Source of the DNA: Torreya grandis
Taxonomy: Eukaryota > Streptophyta > Pinopsida > Cupressales > Taxaceae
Assembly: GCA_037957365.1 (NCBI GenBank)
Contig: JARHVA010000592.1
Coordinates: 1,501,501-1,565,500, forward strand
Length of the DNA stretch: 64,000 bases
Direction: 5' to 3'
A program made the position numbers and the translations under genes. This document shows positions 47,906-60,449 of this stretch, in pieces (the stretch's first letter is position 1; every line of letters starts with the position of its first letter). The notes under the pieces are model-generated. The model did not search any database, was not told where the DNA came from, and saw only the letters and a program-made list of their open reading frames with translations.

Positions 47906-50383
47906 TGTTGGGTGAATATTTTGTCAATCAGCGTACTGATCAACAAAATAGGTCTGATCAACCACAGCAGGAAGATTGGTCGGCCAGGTGTGCAGCTTTA
48001 CTACATCAACCGGAGACAAATCTCTCCTCTCATCAAGGGGAGGTTCCCTATTAAATATACGAAGGCTATATACTATATATATAACCAGAAAATAACACAT
48101 GGGGGCAGAATAAACCATCCATCTCTCTTCTTTCAGAGATGATGCTCACAGACAAAGGAGAAAATCATGGTGGAAACACTGAAGGCACTTCTCTTCTTTC
48201 AAAAGTGTTCTTGCAGGAAACAGCAGGAGTTTCTTTCAGGTAGTGAAAGTAACTGGTGATAAAGAGCGCAATAACCAGCAGGATGAAATAGAACGCAAAG
48301 TTTCCACCTCAACTGCCCAAAGAGGATACCACAAAGGATAACGGGGGCACAAAGTCGTCCCAGAATCCTCAACACAGAAAGAAAATAAAAACACACTGAA
48401 AACAATTGTGAAAGCACAAAGTCTTCTCACAGTTGTTTTCAGGACACCTCCCTTTTTTACCTTAACTAATTTTGCTTGTCAAATTAAATAAATAAGAATG
48501 CTTCTAGAAAATAGACATAAGAACAATCTCCTAAAGTAGCACAAGCCAAAACGACACAAAGTCTGCAAACAACTTGCTTTCTCATTCAGATAAAATGAAA
48601 TAAAATTACAATCTGAGCTCAAAGTCTCAGTCTTCTTTCAAAATGGGCAGAGTTTCGCTCTTGTAAAAATGACAAGTCTCCTTTACTAATGAGAGAAATT
48701 ACAAACTTATAGCAATCACGCAAGGCTTGGCGTTCTTTTCCATGGGACGGCCCATGTTGCAGTCAACGTCTTCAATGCGCCTTCAGTTTTGTCTAGACAG
48801 ACCATGCTGGGAACAGTGTATTGCCATAACTATGGCGTGTCCATTCTTCTAACATGTCTCTTCTTTGGTATGGACTGTCTAGTCCTTTTCTTGATATCTG
48901 TGCAGCTGTCCAATTTTGCCATTACTTTATGGAAGAAAAATAGGCTTGCGTCCTTGATTTGGTACGCCCAGAAGTCTAAGTCTACTCGATCAACTGTTTC
49001 ACCTATTGTAAATAATTCTTTTGAAAATATTTTTGGTCCTTTGCATTGATCATCTCTTCCCTGCAACAATTTGAGCCTTCAGGCTCTCTTTTCAGTCAAT
49101 CGCTTGATTCATGTTGAACCTTGAACCCGTTGAACCACTAAAAGTTCATCGATTCATTGGTTCATTATGTCTCTTTTGTTCTATCGCTCCTTGGTTGAAT
49201 CACTTCTTCGCTCCTTGGTTGAACCATCCGTTGAACCACTTGTTTGCTACTTCTCTCTTGACTGAGGCTGCCTTTGAACTTTTGAACCTATGAACCATTG
49301 AACTTTGAACTCTTTCGATTCAAAGTTCAATCGGTTCATTGGTTTATTCTGCATCTCGCTCAAACACTGCTTCCTTTATCTTTCTAAGCTCTGGTTGAAC
49401 CTTTGAACCTTGAACCCATTGAACCTTTTGGTTCAACGGTTCAATGGTTCAATCCGTTCATTCGGTTCATCCTTTGAAGCCCCTTTTTGTCTAAGTCTGT
49501 GAAAGTTCCTTTATGTGTCTTTGTTCAGCCTTTGGAACGTCCCGAAGGGAAGGTGTCCCTTCGGGCTTTTAAAACGGTCCTTTCTCTGACGTCAGGTGTC
49601 CCCCGCAAGGGTATCTACCCTTCGAGATTTTTCATGCGACCTTCGAGCTTCAACTTCCCTGGCGGGTTCTTGCATCTTTGGCGGGCTTTTGGCTTTCGGG
49701 CTTTTCCTTTTGACAAAATTCCGAAGGAATTTTGCCTTAACATTTTCCTAGAAAAGTCTTCCCGAAAGAATTCTTTCGGCTTCTTTTACTTTACCATTTC
49801 CATCGGACAAAAAGTCCGAAAGAATTGTTCCTTTTGGGTCTTTGAACAAATTCGAAGGAATTATGTCTTTTCTTTGACCTTCGAACCAATGTTGTCTGCC
49901 CTCTGCAAGGGCACTTGTTTTTTTCACTTTGGGGCAACCCCTTGAACCTGCTGATTGAACCAACTTCAGTTCAACGGTTCAATGGTTCAATCGGCTCATT
50001 CTTCGTTATTTGGCTAAGTCCTTTTGATCTTTTGCACCAAGCACATTGAACCAACTGGGTCGTTGAACCCATTGAACCTTTGAACCAAAGTGGTTCAAAG
50101 TTCAATGGTTCAAGCCTTTGTCCTTTATCATTTGCCGATTGAACTCTTTCGATTGAACCGGGGCGCTGAACCAATCCTGGAAACGACTAAGTGTTAGAAG
50201 CTTGTTCTTTTGACTAAACTCGCCTGCATAAACTTTTTTTAACCTGTTGAACCTGTGAATCCCTTTACGGAAAAAGCTTAAAAATGAGGAATTTGAAAGC
50301 TCAGAACAAATTTTGAGAAGGGAAGAGAGAAATTTTGGTCTGTAGGTTGTCCCAAAAATGAGTGGCATTTTTTGGGGACAATA
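47906..50383 (-). repeat. 3' LTR of the Gypsy-like element
   Basis: 2478 bp. Contains many TTGAACC/GGTTCAA motifs (about 49110-50160) and the palindrome CGGACAAAAAGTCCG near 49805. Compared with the 5' LTR it lacks about 29 bases near 49715 and about 20 near 48740. Open frames inside are not genes. Confidence 0.85.
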
Positions 50384-50686
50384 GCTGGCTCCAGTTGGGG
50401 AACTACCTTCAGTTGGAAACTTGAAACACAGCTGAGGGGAGTAGAAACCAGAATCTCCAGTGCCTTGAAGTGTGCCATTGGGCTATGGAGCCATGCTCCC
50501 CAAAAAGAAAGGCTCCAAAAAATGAAAACAAAAAAACAAAACAGAAACAAAAGACTATACAAATGTACATATGTACAGGTGAACTTATTTGGTACTTCAA
50601 GAATTGAAGTACTTCAGACGCTGCTCCTTGTGAGGCGAAGAAAAGGGGATGCCGTCCTGATAAACCAGCAAGAAACCATTCTGTCC

Positions 50687-51570
50687 CTAGAAACGGTGAT
50701 GGGCGAATGGAGCTCTCCACCAAGAAACCAATTTTCTGTGTCTTCCTCTTTGGTTTTTCTTCTTTTTGCCCCATGGCAAGACGTAGTCTTCAAACTGAAA
50801 ACCATAACTCCTTGCTCTCTTGGCGAAGGGTTCTTTTTGCTGATTTTGGAGTACAGCAGTATGGTCCACCACCATAGCTTGTTCTGCTGGTTCAGTCCAG
50901 CACATATTTTGATTGTTAGCATTAGACCCCTGACAAACCATCAGCTCAGCATCCCCTTTAGTGTGAAGGAGTTCGATCTCTTCATCCTGAGCAGTCTTCA
51001 ATTTGAGCAACAGAGATCTACATCCAGCATGAGTGGAAGAATTGTTGCCATCGGATTCCAAGATCCAAGCATCATCAGAAGTTGATCTTCTATTAGATTT
51101 CTCTTCATCGGAGATGGAAGATCCTTCTTGATTTGTACTACGCCCTACCAATTCTTCTGATGCCTGATTTGGATCAAATCCTAGATTGCCAGCCACAAGA
51201 CTTTGATCAGCTGAGACATGAGCATCCTTTGTGGTCAAGGATTAATTACCCCTACCTGAAGGCTCAAATAGAATTTGAGTAGCAGGGGCTGACATTTGGG
51301 TGACCATAATCTTTGCCTCAGACAGGTCCACACCTAGCTCTTCACCAATGTTTAACTACTCAGAATTGGCTTGCAGGGATTCAAACTCAGTCATTTGAAT
51401 TTCAAATTTATTGACATGATCAATCATGTCAAATGACTGAGATGGACTTGGAAGAGAGTATGGGAGTTCATCCTTTTGGTTTTTGGGAGGGGGAGGACTG
51501 ATCTGCGAAGTTGAAGTAGAAGGTGCAAAGATGTTTGATGTACTAACCTTCTTGGCATGTCTTCAATCAC
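50687..51570 (-). pseudogene. Unidentified coding-like stretch where pol would lie
   Basis: Minus-strand frame open for 183 codons at 50687-51238 and continuing in the same frame, through two stops, to about 51570. It is acidic and polar with MIDHVNKFEIQMTEFESLQ, ASEELVGRSTNQEGSS and a basic end (WGKKKKNQRGRHRK). No retroviral-type domain is visible. It may be the C-terminal part of an unusual gag or sequence captured from elsewhere. A 237-codon frame on the opposite strand (50372-51085) is judged a shadow. Confidence 0.4.
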
Positions 51571-51599
51571 TGGGTCCTTTGACTGGAAAGGCAGAGTGG

Positions 51600-52732
51600 T
51601 TCCCCGCTTAGCAATTAGAATTGTAGGCTGAGTTCATTCCTCTGTTCTTCTTTATCAGCTTGTTGGGCTGACTGATTGACTGGGTGAATACTCTGTATGA
51701 TTCCTCATCTGTTTCACCTTCACCTCTGGGTTCATCCTGGTAATTCAGGAAACCAATGTGGGAATCACTAGTTGATTCTTCTTGATCCTCCATGAAGAGA
51801 CCAACATCATTTTCTTGCTCGAACTCAAGTTGGAAATAGGAAACATGTTCTGTTTCCAGATATCTCACTGCTGAGTTGGTTGGAGGTGCTTCAAGGGCAA
51901 GGTTCCTTTGTGGGGGAGGAAGACGATTTGGCTGCCTTTGATTCCTGGCAGCATTGCCTTGATATGGTTGATTCTAAAATACCCTCCTTGGCATATCCCG
52001 ATTAGGAGGAGCAGACATACTTTGGGCCATTTGCCTTTTCAAGGCTAACAGTTCATTTGCCAGCTTTTGCATTGCCATCTGATATGTGGTGCCTATAGCT
52101 GGATACTCAGAGGATGAAGAGGATTGACCTCTGTTAGGATCTCTCCTTATCTTTCTTGCCAAGATAAGGTCATCTTCTAGCTCAGTAGCCAAGTCTTGAG
52201 CAGCAACAAGGTCTATGTGTCTAGCCCGTCTCAGCGAGAAACTCACTTCAAGCAGTTGTGAGTTGATGAAGAAACACTTGAGATTCTGAGGTGTCGGCTG
52301 GGTGATCATGGGAATCCTGTGCCTCAACTTGTCGAACCTGGAAATGAAGTCCCTCATAGGTTCATGGGGCTCCTTCTTCATCTAAGTGAGCTGGGCTAGC
52401 AAAGCATGTGCATCCTCTGTAGGCTTGAACTTGGCTTCAAACTTGGCTTTGAGTGTATCCTAGTCAGTCACTGATCTAGCTTGCAGATGGTAGAACCAGT
52501 CTGCAACAACGCCTTGTAGTGTCTCCATGAATACCCTAACCGCTATGTCTTCAAATTCCACCCCTATTACACCACAGGTTATGTTGAAAGCTGCAATGTG
52601 TTCATTAGGATGAACCTTCCCATCACCAAAAAATTTGGGGAAATTCTTTCTTGAACTGCGTGGAAGTTCATGCAGAGGTGGAGTCAAGTTGAGTGGGCCA
52701 AAAGAGTTACCCCAGGGGCCTCGAACTGCCAT
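51600..52732 (-). pseudogene. Gypsy-type gag, broken
   Basis: Starts MAVRGPWGNSFGPLNLT at 52732. The gag helical domain shows EHIAAFNITC, then VVADWFYHLQ (usual A..W...L), then F..RFDKLRHRIPMI in 51974-52381. Two stops lie between (near 52457 and 52382); reading through them the frame is continuous (LKAKFEAKFKPTEDAHALL). After QSMSAPPNRDMPRRVF comes a further acidic piece (51608-51868). No zinc knuckle was seen. Gag would form the particle packaging the RNA. Confidence 0.75.
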
Positions 52733-52799
52733 GATTTAATTATGACAAACAGAGATAACAAATCTAGGTGGAGTGGCCAGATTGCAGAATAAAAAATGG

Positions 52800-53233
52800 A
52801 AAAGAACTAGCCCTTCTTCAGCTTGAGGCTTGAGGCTTCAAATTGCGCACTCTTTTCCAACAGCTCTAGTTTTGCAGACCAGATAAAATAATGGAGGTGG
52901 AGTAAAATGGTAAAGCTATAAATGGATAATGGGTAAGACCCAGAACGGAGTCGCCAGAGTCTGTATAATGGATAAAGGAAGGAACTGCTTCAATATGAAA
53001 CTTGAGGCTTCAGACTGCACGTTCATCCCCAGTGGAGTCGCCAAAAACTATTGCGCTAGGCTGGGGAGGAAAAATTAACAATGGGAAAGCACTAGAGCAG
53101 TTCGTTCTTCCACAGCAAAATGCATGGATAAGGTTATAATGATAATGGGTAAGACACAGGTGATGTTTCAATATGAAACTTGAGGTTCCAAATTGCACAA
53201 AATTACTATGTCCCCAGCAGAGTCGCCAAAAAT
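52800..53233 (-). repeat. Leader with three primer-site-like modules
   Basis: The true primer site complement is at 53211-53228. Similar GGAGTCGCCA-containing copies occur at 53026-53043 and about 52939-52957. Each is preceded by a related module with AATATGAAACTTGAGG and TTGCAC, and GATAATGGGTAAGAC occurs twice (52925-52940, 53140-53156). This is a degenerate tandem duplication of the untranslated leader. Confidence 0.65.
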
Positions 53234-55758
53234 TGTTGGGTGAATATTTTGTCAATCAGCGTACTGATCAACAAAATAGGTCTGATCAACCACAGCAGGA
53301 AGATTGGTTGGCCAGGTGTGCAACTTTACTACATCAACCGGAGATAAATCTCTCCTCTCATCAAGGGGAGGTTCCCTATTAAATATACGGAGGCTATATA
53401 CTATATATATAAAAGCAAAAAATAACACATGGGGGCAAAATAAACCATCCATCTCTCTTCTTTCTGAGATGATGCTCACAGACAAAGGAGAAAATCCTGG
53501 TGGAAACACTGAAGGCACTTCTCTTCTTTCAGAAGTGTTCTTGCAAGAAACAGCAGGAGTTTCTTTCAGGTAGTGAAAGTAATTGGTGACAAAGAGCATA
53601 GTAACCAGCAGGATGAAACAGAACGCAAAGTTTCCACCTCAACTGCCCAAAGAGTATACCACAAAGGATAACGGGGGCACAAAGTCATCCCAGAATCCTC
53701 AACACAAAAAGAAAAGAAAAACACATGCTGAAAACAATTGTGAAAGCACAAAGTCTTCTCACAGTTGTTTTCAAGACACCTCCCTTTTTTACCTTAACTA
53801 ATTCTGCTTGTCAAATTAAATAAATAAGAATGCTTCTAGGAAATAGACATAAGAACAATCTCTTAAAGTAGCACAAGCCAAAACAGCACAAAGTCTACAA
53901 ACAACTTGCTTTCTCATTCAAATAAAATGAAATAAAATTACAATCTGAGCTCAAAGTCTCAGTCTTCTTTCAAAATGGGCAGAGTTTCGCTCTTGTAAAA
54001 ATGACAAGTCTCCTTTACTAATGAGAGAAATTACAAACTTATAGCAATCACACAAGGCTTGGCGTTCTTCCATGGGACGACGTTCCATTCTTTCCCATGG
54101 GACGACCCATGCTGCAGTCAAAGTCTTCAATGTGCCTTCAATTTTGTCTGGAGGGACCATGTTGGGAATAGTGTATTGCCATAACTATGGCGTGTCCATT
54201 CTTCTAACATGTCTCTTCTTTGGTATGGACTGTCTAGTCCTTTTCCTGATATCTGTGCAGCTGTCCAAGTTTGCCATTACTTTATGGAAGAAAAGCAGGC
54301 TTGCGTCCTTGATTTGGTGCACCCAGAAGTCTAAGTCTACTCGATCCACTGTTTCACCTATTGTAAATAATTCTTTTGAAAATATTTTTGGTCCTTTGCG
54401 TTGATCATCTCTTCCCTGCAGCAATTTGAGCCTTCGGGCTCTCTTTTCAGTCGATCGCTTGATTCATGTTGAACCTTGAACCCGTTGAACCACTGAAAGT
54501 TCATTGGTTCATTGGTTCATTCTGTCTCTTTTGTTCTATCCCTCCTTGGTTGAATCGCTTCTTCGCTCCTTGGTTGAACCATCCGCTGAACTGCACTTGT
54601 TTGCTGCTTCTCTCTTGATTGAGGCCGCTTTTGAACTTTTGAACCTATGAACCATTGAACTTTGAACTCTTTCGGTTCAATGTTCAATCGGTTCATTGGT
54701 TTATTCTGTCTCGCTCAAACACTATTTCTTTTATCTTTCTAAGCTCTGGTTGAACCTTTGAACCTTGAACCCATTGAACCTTTTGGTTCAATGGTTCAAT
54801 CTGTTCATTCGGTTCATCCTTTGAAGCCCCTTTTTGTCTAAGTCTGTGAAAGTTCCTTTCTGCGTCTTTGTTCAACGTTTGGAACGTCCCAAAGGGAAGG
54901 TGTCCCTTCGGGCTTTTAAAATGGTCCTTTCTTTGACGTCAGGTGTCCCGCGCAAGGGTATCTACCCTTTGAGATTTTTCATGCGACCTTCGAGCTTCAA
55001 CTTCCCTGGCGGGTTCTTGCATCTTCGGCGGGCTTTTGGCTTTCGGGCTTTTCATTCGGACAAAAAGCCCGAAAGAATTCCTTCGGACAAAATTTTTGAA
55101 GGAATTTTGCCTTAACGTTTTCCTAGAAAAGTCTTCCCGAAAGAATTCTTTCGGCTTCTTTTACTTTACCATTTCCATCGGACAAAAAGTCTGAAAGAAT
55201 TGTTCCTTTTGGGCCTTTGAACAAATCTGAAGGAATTCTGTCTTTTCTTTGACCTTCGAACCAATGTTGCCTGCCCTCTGCAAGGGCACTTGCCTTTTTC
55301 GCTTTGGGGCAGCCCCTTGAACCTGTCGATTGAACCAACTTCGGTTCAACAGTTCAATGGTTCAATCAGCTCATTCTTCATTATTTGGCTAAGTCCTTTT
55401 GATCTTTTGCACCAAGCACGTTGAACCAACTTGGTCGTTGAACCCATTGAACCTTTGAACCAAAGTGGTTCAAAGTTCAATGGTTCAAGCCTTTGTCCTT
55501 TATCATTTGCCGATTGAACTCTTTCGATTGAACTGGGGCGCTGAACCAATCCTGGAAACGACTAAGTGTTAGAAGCTTGTTCTTTTGACTGAACTCGCCT
55601 GCAGAAGCTTTTTTTAACCTGTTGAACCTGTGAATCCCTTTACGGAAAAAGCTTAAACATGAGGAATTTGAAAGCTCAAAACAAATTTTGAGAAGGGAAG
55701 AGAGAAATTTTGTTCTGTAGGTTGTCCCAAAAATGAGTGGCATTTTTCGGGGACAACA
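53234..55758 (-). repeat. 5' LTR of the Gypsy-like element
   Basis: 2525 bp. Reading leftward, a TATATATATAG box near 53400-53415 lies about 170 bases from the LTR end and is a possible promoter. Similar TTGAACC-rich (54470-55510) and CCTTCGGGC/GTCCGAA-rich regions as the partner LTR. Confidence 0.8.
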
Positions 55759-55763
55759 GGTCC

Positions 55764-55843
55764 CACAAAAAATGTGATTTTTTAGATTGGTAATAGTAGC
55801 ATATGAATCAAATTGAGTTTTTTTGATATGAGTGCATGTTGTG

Positions 55844-55883
<40 letters not shown>

Positions 55884-56560
55884 AACTTTTATAGGCATAT
55901 ATGGATTAATTATTATATATGGGCATGCTTATACATATATATACACACACATACAACTTTATTTTCAAATCAAGCACTCCTACCACAACATTTTATGGTA
56001 CAATTATTAAGGAAATTGTGTCCATTAGGTGCATCTAAATAAAGAGAGCACTAATATCACATGTCAGTTCTACAAAATGACGATATTTAATTAATTTTTT
56101 AATTTAATATGTATACGCATGTGTACATGTGTATTCACATACACACATATCTGTCCATTTGGTATATGCCATACTATTCCTTGTCATGTTGTCTATGTCT
56201 TGTTTTCTATGTCATCAAGTGGTCTATAGTCATTTCTAAAATAAGGGACCCTGAGTCATTTTTTATATGTATATACATGTGTGTATATGTGTGTGTATAC
56301 ATATTTATACATTATTGATATATGAGCAAAATACAATGGCCTTAAAATTGTTATAGTCGACTTTTACTCCCATCACTCTACACGATAAAGAGGTAGGCTA
56401 GGAGTAATTTTATATCCACATGTTGTCTTTTGAAAATGAAGATTAACAACCCCTGAGAAAAGTTAAAAGATTTTATAGTTTATGAAAAGTTTATTATCTT
56501 ATAGAGATACATTCCCCTATTAGTTGCAAATAGTGTACCACAACATTGCATGTGATTACA
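55764..56560. other. Microsatellite-rich stretch
   Basis: A GA repeat of about 30 bases (55847-55880) followed by TA/CA/TG-rich simple sequence (55920-56320). No gene seen; frames here reflect the repeats. Confidence 0.6.
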
Positions 56561-56569
56561 CTAAAATTG

Positions 56570-57290
56570 TTAACTCAAAACCAATCTGGGTTAGATTGCC
56601 AAATCTTCCTCTTCAATTTTGGGATCGCAAATTTTTATAGCCATAAAAGAGTCTATTGGGGAATATCGGAATATAGATCCCAAATATTTAGAAGGGATTC
56701 ATTCAACCTATTCCAGAATTTTAGTTAATGTAGATATAACCAAAGAATTACCTGCTCAAACAGATTTGAAAGTTAGAGATAGAAATTGGGTTCAACCATT
56801 AGATTATTTTAGATGTTGTAGATGTTTTCAAACCAGTCATCTAGTCAATGATTGTCCCTCTCTCAAATACAAAAAGAAAAATACATGGTGGAGGGATGTT
56901 GGTCCTGAACACAACTATTCAAGCTTTAGATGAAAGTAAAAATATAAGTGAGACTCTAGAGTTGGTTCTGGAAACTCAAATGGAAGGTTTATAACCAGAT
57001 TCAAATAAATTGACAAATCAAGTTTCTCAGACATGTTTCAAATTCAGAGAAAAACAGTAATAATGTTGATTCTAAGGAAAATTCAATGGCCCACAACCCT
57101 CTAAGGAATGTTCAACCAACAATACCAAAAGATGAAGGATTGTCAAAGAAAATACCATTAGTCACCAAACCCTGTTGATTCATTAGAAATCTCCATTCTT
57201 ATCATTGCAGATTTAGGAGATGGGGGCGATTGGACCTTAGTGAGCAACAAAAGGCGAGGAAAAAGTCAAATGGAAACGGATCCTCTATAG
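56570..57290 (+). pseudogene. LINE ORF1 fragment (DUF4283-like, zinc knuckle)
   Basis: On the + strand WVRLPNLPLQFWD (about 56590-56630) is typical of DUF4283. It is followed after a frameshift by 56619-56933, which contains a C-x2-C-x4-H-x4-C knuckle (CCRCFQTSHLVNDC, about 56815-56860). The usual ORF1 end WTLVSNKRRGKSQ comes at about 57232-57270. No endonuclease or reverse transcriptase follows, so only ORF1 remains. Confidence 0.65.
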
Positions 57291-57299
57291 ATGACCCTA

Positions 57300-59050
57300 A
57301 GATCCCAATAGGAAAATATTAAGAAAGAGTTGTAGTTATTGTTTCTGTTATTTTGGGGGTTTGTGTTTTTGCAGTGAATTTCATATTCCACTGGAAGAGG
57401 AGCTTCGTTGAGCTTTAGTTGTTACATCTTTCTCTCCATTGTACAAGGGGTGGGACCCTTTCAAAACCCAAACCTTTACCAATATTAAAACATTGCATGA
57501 GATTACTTTTCACGTCATAAACCATCACTTCATATTTCACAATAATTAAATAAAAACATAAACTTATTAGGTGTAGTATGTGTTTACTAAGTGGAAATGG
57601 AATAATTTTAGGGCTCATTCCATTAAAAGATAAATTTACTAAGCAATTACAATATTTGGATGATAAAACTATTTATGTACAAAGAAAGTGACTTTTTCTA
57701 GCTCTAACAATATTTATGCTCTGTGAATGAAGATGTTTGTCACCACAAGAAAATGTTTTTCAACCATAATATGTTAATGTGTAAGTATGTAGAATTTTTC
57801 CTATTATTCACTTTGAAGTAGATCACTGAAATGTCGACAATTCTTGCATTAGGTTATCAATCCTAAAATTATGCACACTTGTGAATATCTTACAATCGTT
57901 GCAATACATAAGACCACTTTGTTTTAGGCTTTACATATCATCCCAATCAAATAATGCACGTCCTCATTTTCAAATAAACAATCCTCTAATACAAAACTAA
58001 CATAAATAGTGATAGAAACAAGCAAGGTAGAGTTTATCGTCAATGATATCAAAACAACATATTGTGCCACTACACTCCATGATATGTTTTCTTAAGGAAA
58101 TTGAGTCCATTAAGCACATCTAAAAAAAACCATCACTTCAAAAGTAAAAATACAAACATTAACCATGTGACAATCAATTTTTTGTTGGCTACAATTAGTT
58201 GTGCATTAAATACCATTACCAATAGCTAAAGAGCCATCCATAAACAGACCTATCAAATTTGGAGCAACCCCCTCAAGATGCACAATGGGTTACTTGGAAA
58301 CCTCGACCTATGAATCAAGACAAACCATAAATATTGCATAAACCATTACAAGTTCACCCATCACATCTATAAACCATGCACATCCCATAATATAACATTT
58401 AGTACATCAAGAAATGATATAAATACATCACAACACAACACAATGAACATCATGATTATACTTGAAAACTAATGGAAATCTTTTTTTAAAAATCATCAAG
58501 GCATCCCTTTCCCGTGGTAAGAAAGGGGATACGTAAACACACACAAAACTGCCTCTTGTGCATTAATGATCTCCAATCGTGTAGAAGAATAGAAGGGAAA
58601 CTCTTTTTCTCTCTCAAGTGTAGGGGGTATGCTTATATAAATATGTAACCAACCTACCTACAATGAATGTCGCAAAACTAATTCACACACCCGTGCCTTA
58701 ATCATTAAATGCATAATATAGTCCTATTGTACATGTAAGTGCACATGAAATGTAAACCCACCTAACCTTATCTACACGTGAATAAATGAACCAACAAATA
58801 TATCAATAAAACCTTCATTTCATTAAAAGTTAGACATGTTCCACAAAATATGGACTTTCAAGATTGCCATATTTAGAATTATCAATGTTGAAATCAAATT
58901 CCAATATTGCTATATTCCAATAATCTCAATGAAGTTTTTCACTTTTTCATTCATATCCTAACATAAGCAGAATAATGATAATGTAGGTTGAAAAATAAGA
59001 TTGATTACACAAATAAACATTAATCTTATACATGTAGTTTAACAACTATG
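57300..59050. other. AT-rich intergenic stretch
   Basis: No gene or element recognised. A short frame at 57415-57618 has no known motif. Confidence 0.4.
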
Positions 59051-59079
59051 AACCTAGTCACCATTATGCTCCCAATATT

Positions 59080-59460
59080 ATTCTTTATATATAATAGTTT
59101 TTGGGAATATAACGGCTGCTAGGTACCCAACATTGTTATTAAGATATAATAGTTCATGTTATTATTAATGATAGTCATGTTATTTGCATATAAATTTGTT
59201 GAGAACCTAACAGTCATTTCGATTTTCAATATTAAGCTACATTTATAATGGTTGTTGGGAGTTTGATGACCGCTAAGTTCCCCTCATTGTTCTTTAAATA
59301 TAATGGTTCCTATTATTATTGAGGGTAGCCATGTTATTCACGAAAATTTCATTAAAAGCAAACATGGTTCCTATAATTATGTTAATTAATGTAACGTTCA
59401 AATTTGTTGGAAATCTAACGGCCACTAAGTTCCTAATACATAATGCTTCGTATTTCCACT
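59080..59460. repeat. Degenerate tandem repeat, unit about 100-150 bp
   Basis: Phrases such as TTGGGAATATAACGGCTGCTA, TTGTTGAGAACCTAACAGTC, TTGTTGGAAATCTAACGGCC and ATATAATGGTTCCTATTATT recur with irregular spacing. Units are diverged. No coding sequence. Confidence 0.5.
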
Positions 59461-59749
59461 TACGACAAATAATTTGTTAAAATAGATACTAATCTCCCAT
59501 TCTTATTAAACAATAGTGTATTATTAATGTATAAAATTACACAAATATACCAAATAAATTGATGAAATAAACATTAATCTTCCATTCATATTAAACAATA
59601 GTATAATATCAAATCTCATAGGAATGTGCTTTGAAACAAAAAATTTAAAAAACTAACATCTCAAATCAAAATCTTATCACATATGATGTTTAATAGATTG
59701 ATTATTCCCAAAACTTATGACATATTAATCATCCTCTAATTCACCTTCA

Positions 59750-60150
59750 TTCATTTGTCTGCTTAAGTTATGTAAAGTATGCCTTAATAGCCTCATGACC
59801 TCCATGATGTACTTTAATCTTGTCTAATTTCCATGTTTTGTCTGGAAACCATATCCAAATGACACCATCCACATCGATCTCTGATGTTATTTTTCTTGAT
59901 TGTCTCCACCAGTGATTTGGCCTCAAACAGTTTCGATACTATTCCTCTATTTCTTCCCTCCCACTAGGTGCCCACCATTTGACTATCACTTTTTTAGCCA
60001 CATTCTCAACATCATTTTTAAGGGAAATATCTCCTACCCTACCCACCCATATTGAGATATGTTCATCAACTGTCCATACCAAATGCATCTATCTAGTAAA
60101 CACATCCATCATTAAATCAAAACTTGCTTTAAATCTTTCAAAAAAAACCA
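59750..60150 (-). pseudogene. Decayed coding-like stretch, family unknown
   Basis: One minus-strand frame has only a few stops over about 400 bases. It reads FERFKASFDLMMDVFTR, then WTVDEHISIWVGRVGDISL, KKVIVKWWAPSGREEIEE, NHWWRQSRKI and VIWIWFPDKTWKLDKIKVHH. The high tryptophan content and charged pattern suggest former protein-coding sequence. I do not recognise the family. The opposite-strand frame 59979-60437 is probably a shadow. Confidence 0.35.
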
Positions 60151-60449
60151 ACGTAAATATCATTATTTGTTGGGATATTGTAAATGAAACTCTATTCTCT
60201 GTAAAAAGTTCAGGCTCCCATTATTTGATCCTACATTGTTTTTGGCCAAAAACAATCTTCTCACATTCCACTACAATTGACAAAAGGATCTATCCAAAAC
60301 ACACAAACTGGATGGAGTTGTATTCACATTTTGACGTCTATGAAATTGGTAACATCTTATCATTACCTTGTGAGAATGATTGCAATCAAAGGCATCAAAC
60401 GAAATTAGATAAACCAATTAGAGTTGATTTTTTCTAATGCATGCCCCAT

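Larger units (their letters stand above)
47901..55763 (-). mobile_element. Gypsy-like LTR retrotransposon with gag but no recognisable pol
   Basis: LTRs 47906-50383 and 53234-55758 are close copies, starting TGTTGGGTGAATATTTTG and ending in GGGGACAACA (ATA in the left copy). Flanks GGTCT (47901-47905) and GGTCC (55759-55763) look like a target duplication with one change. Primer site TGGCGACTCTGCTGGGGA (reverse complement of 53211-53228) lies next to the right LTR, so the element reads right to left and the right LTR is the 5' one. The 2.85 kb interior encodes a broken gag and another coding-like stretch, but no protease, reverse transcriptase or integrase was found. Confidence 0.85.

Noticed and set aside
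48789..49945. ORFs inside the Gypsy-like LTRs (also 54072-55115)
   Set aside because: They occur in LTR sequence, overlap frames on the other strand and differ by frame-breaking indels between the two LTRs.
50372..51085. 237-codon + strand frame in the Gypsy-like interior
   Set aside because: It lies opposite the coding-like minus frame that follows gag, begins near the LTR, and has no known motif.
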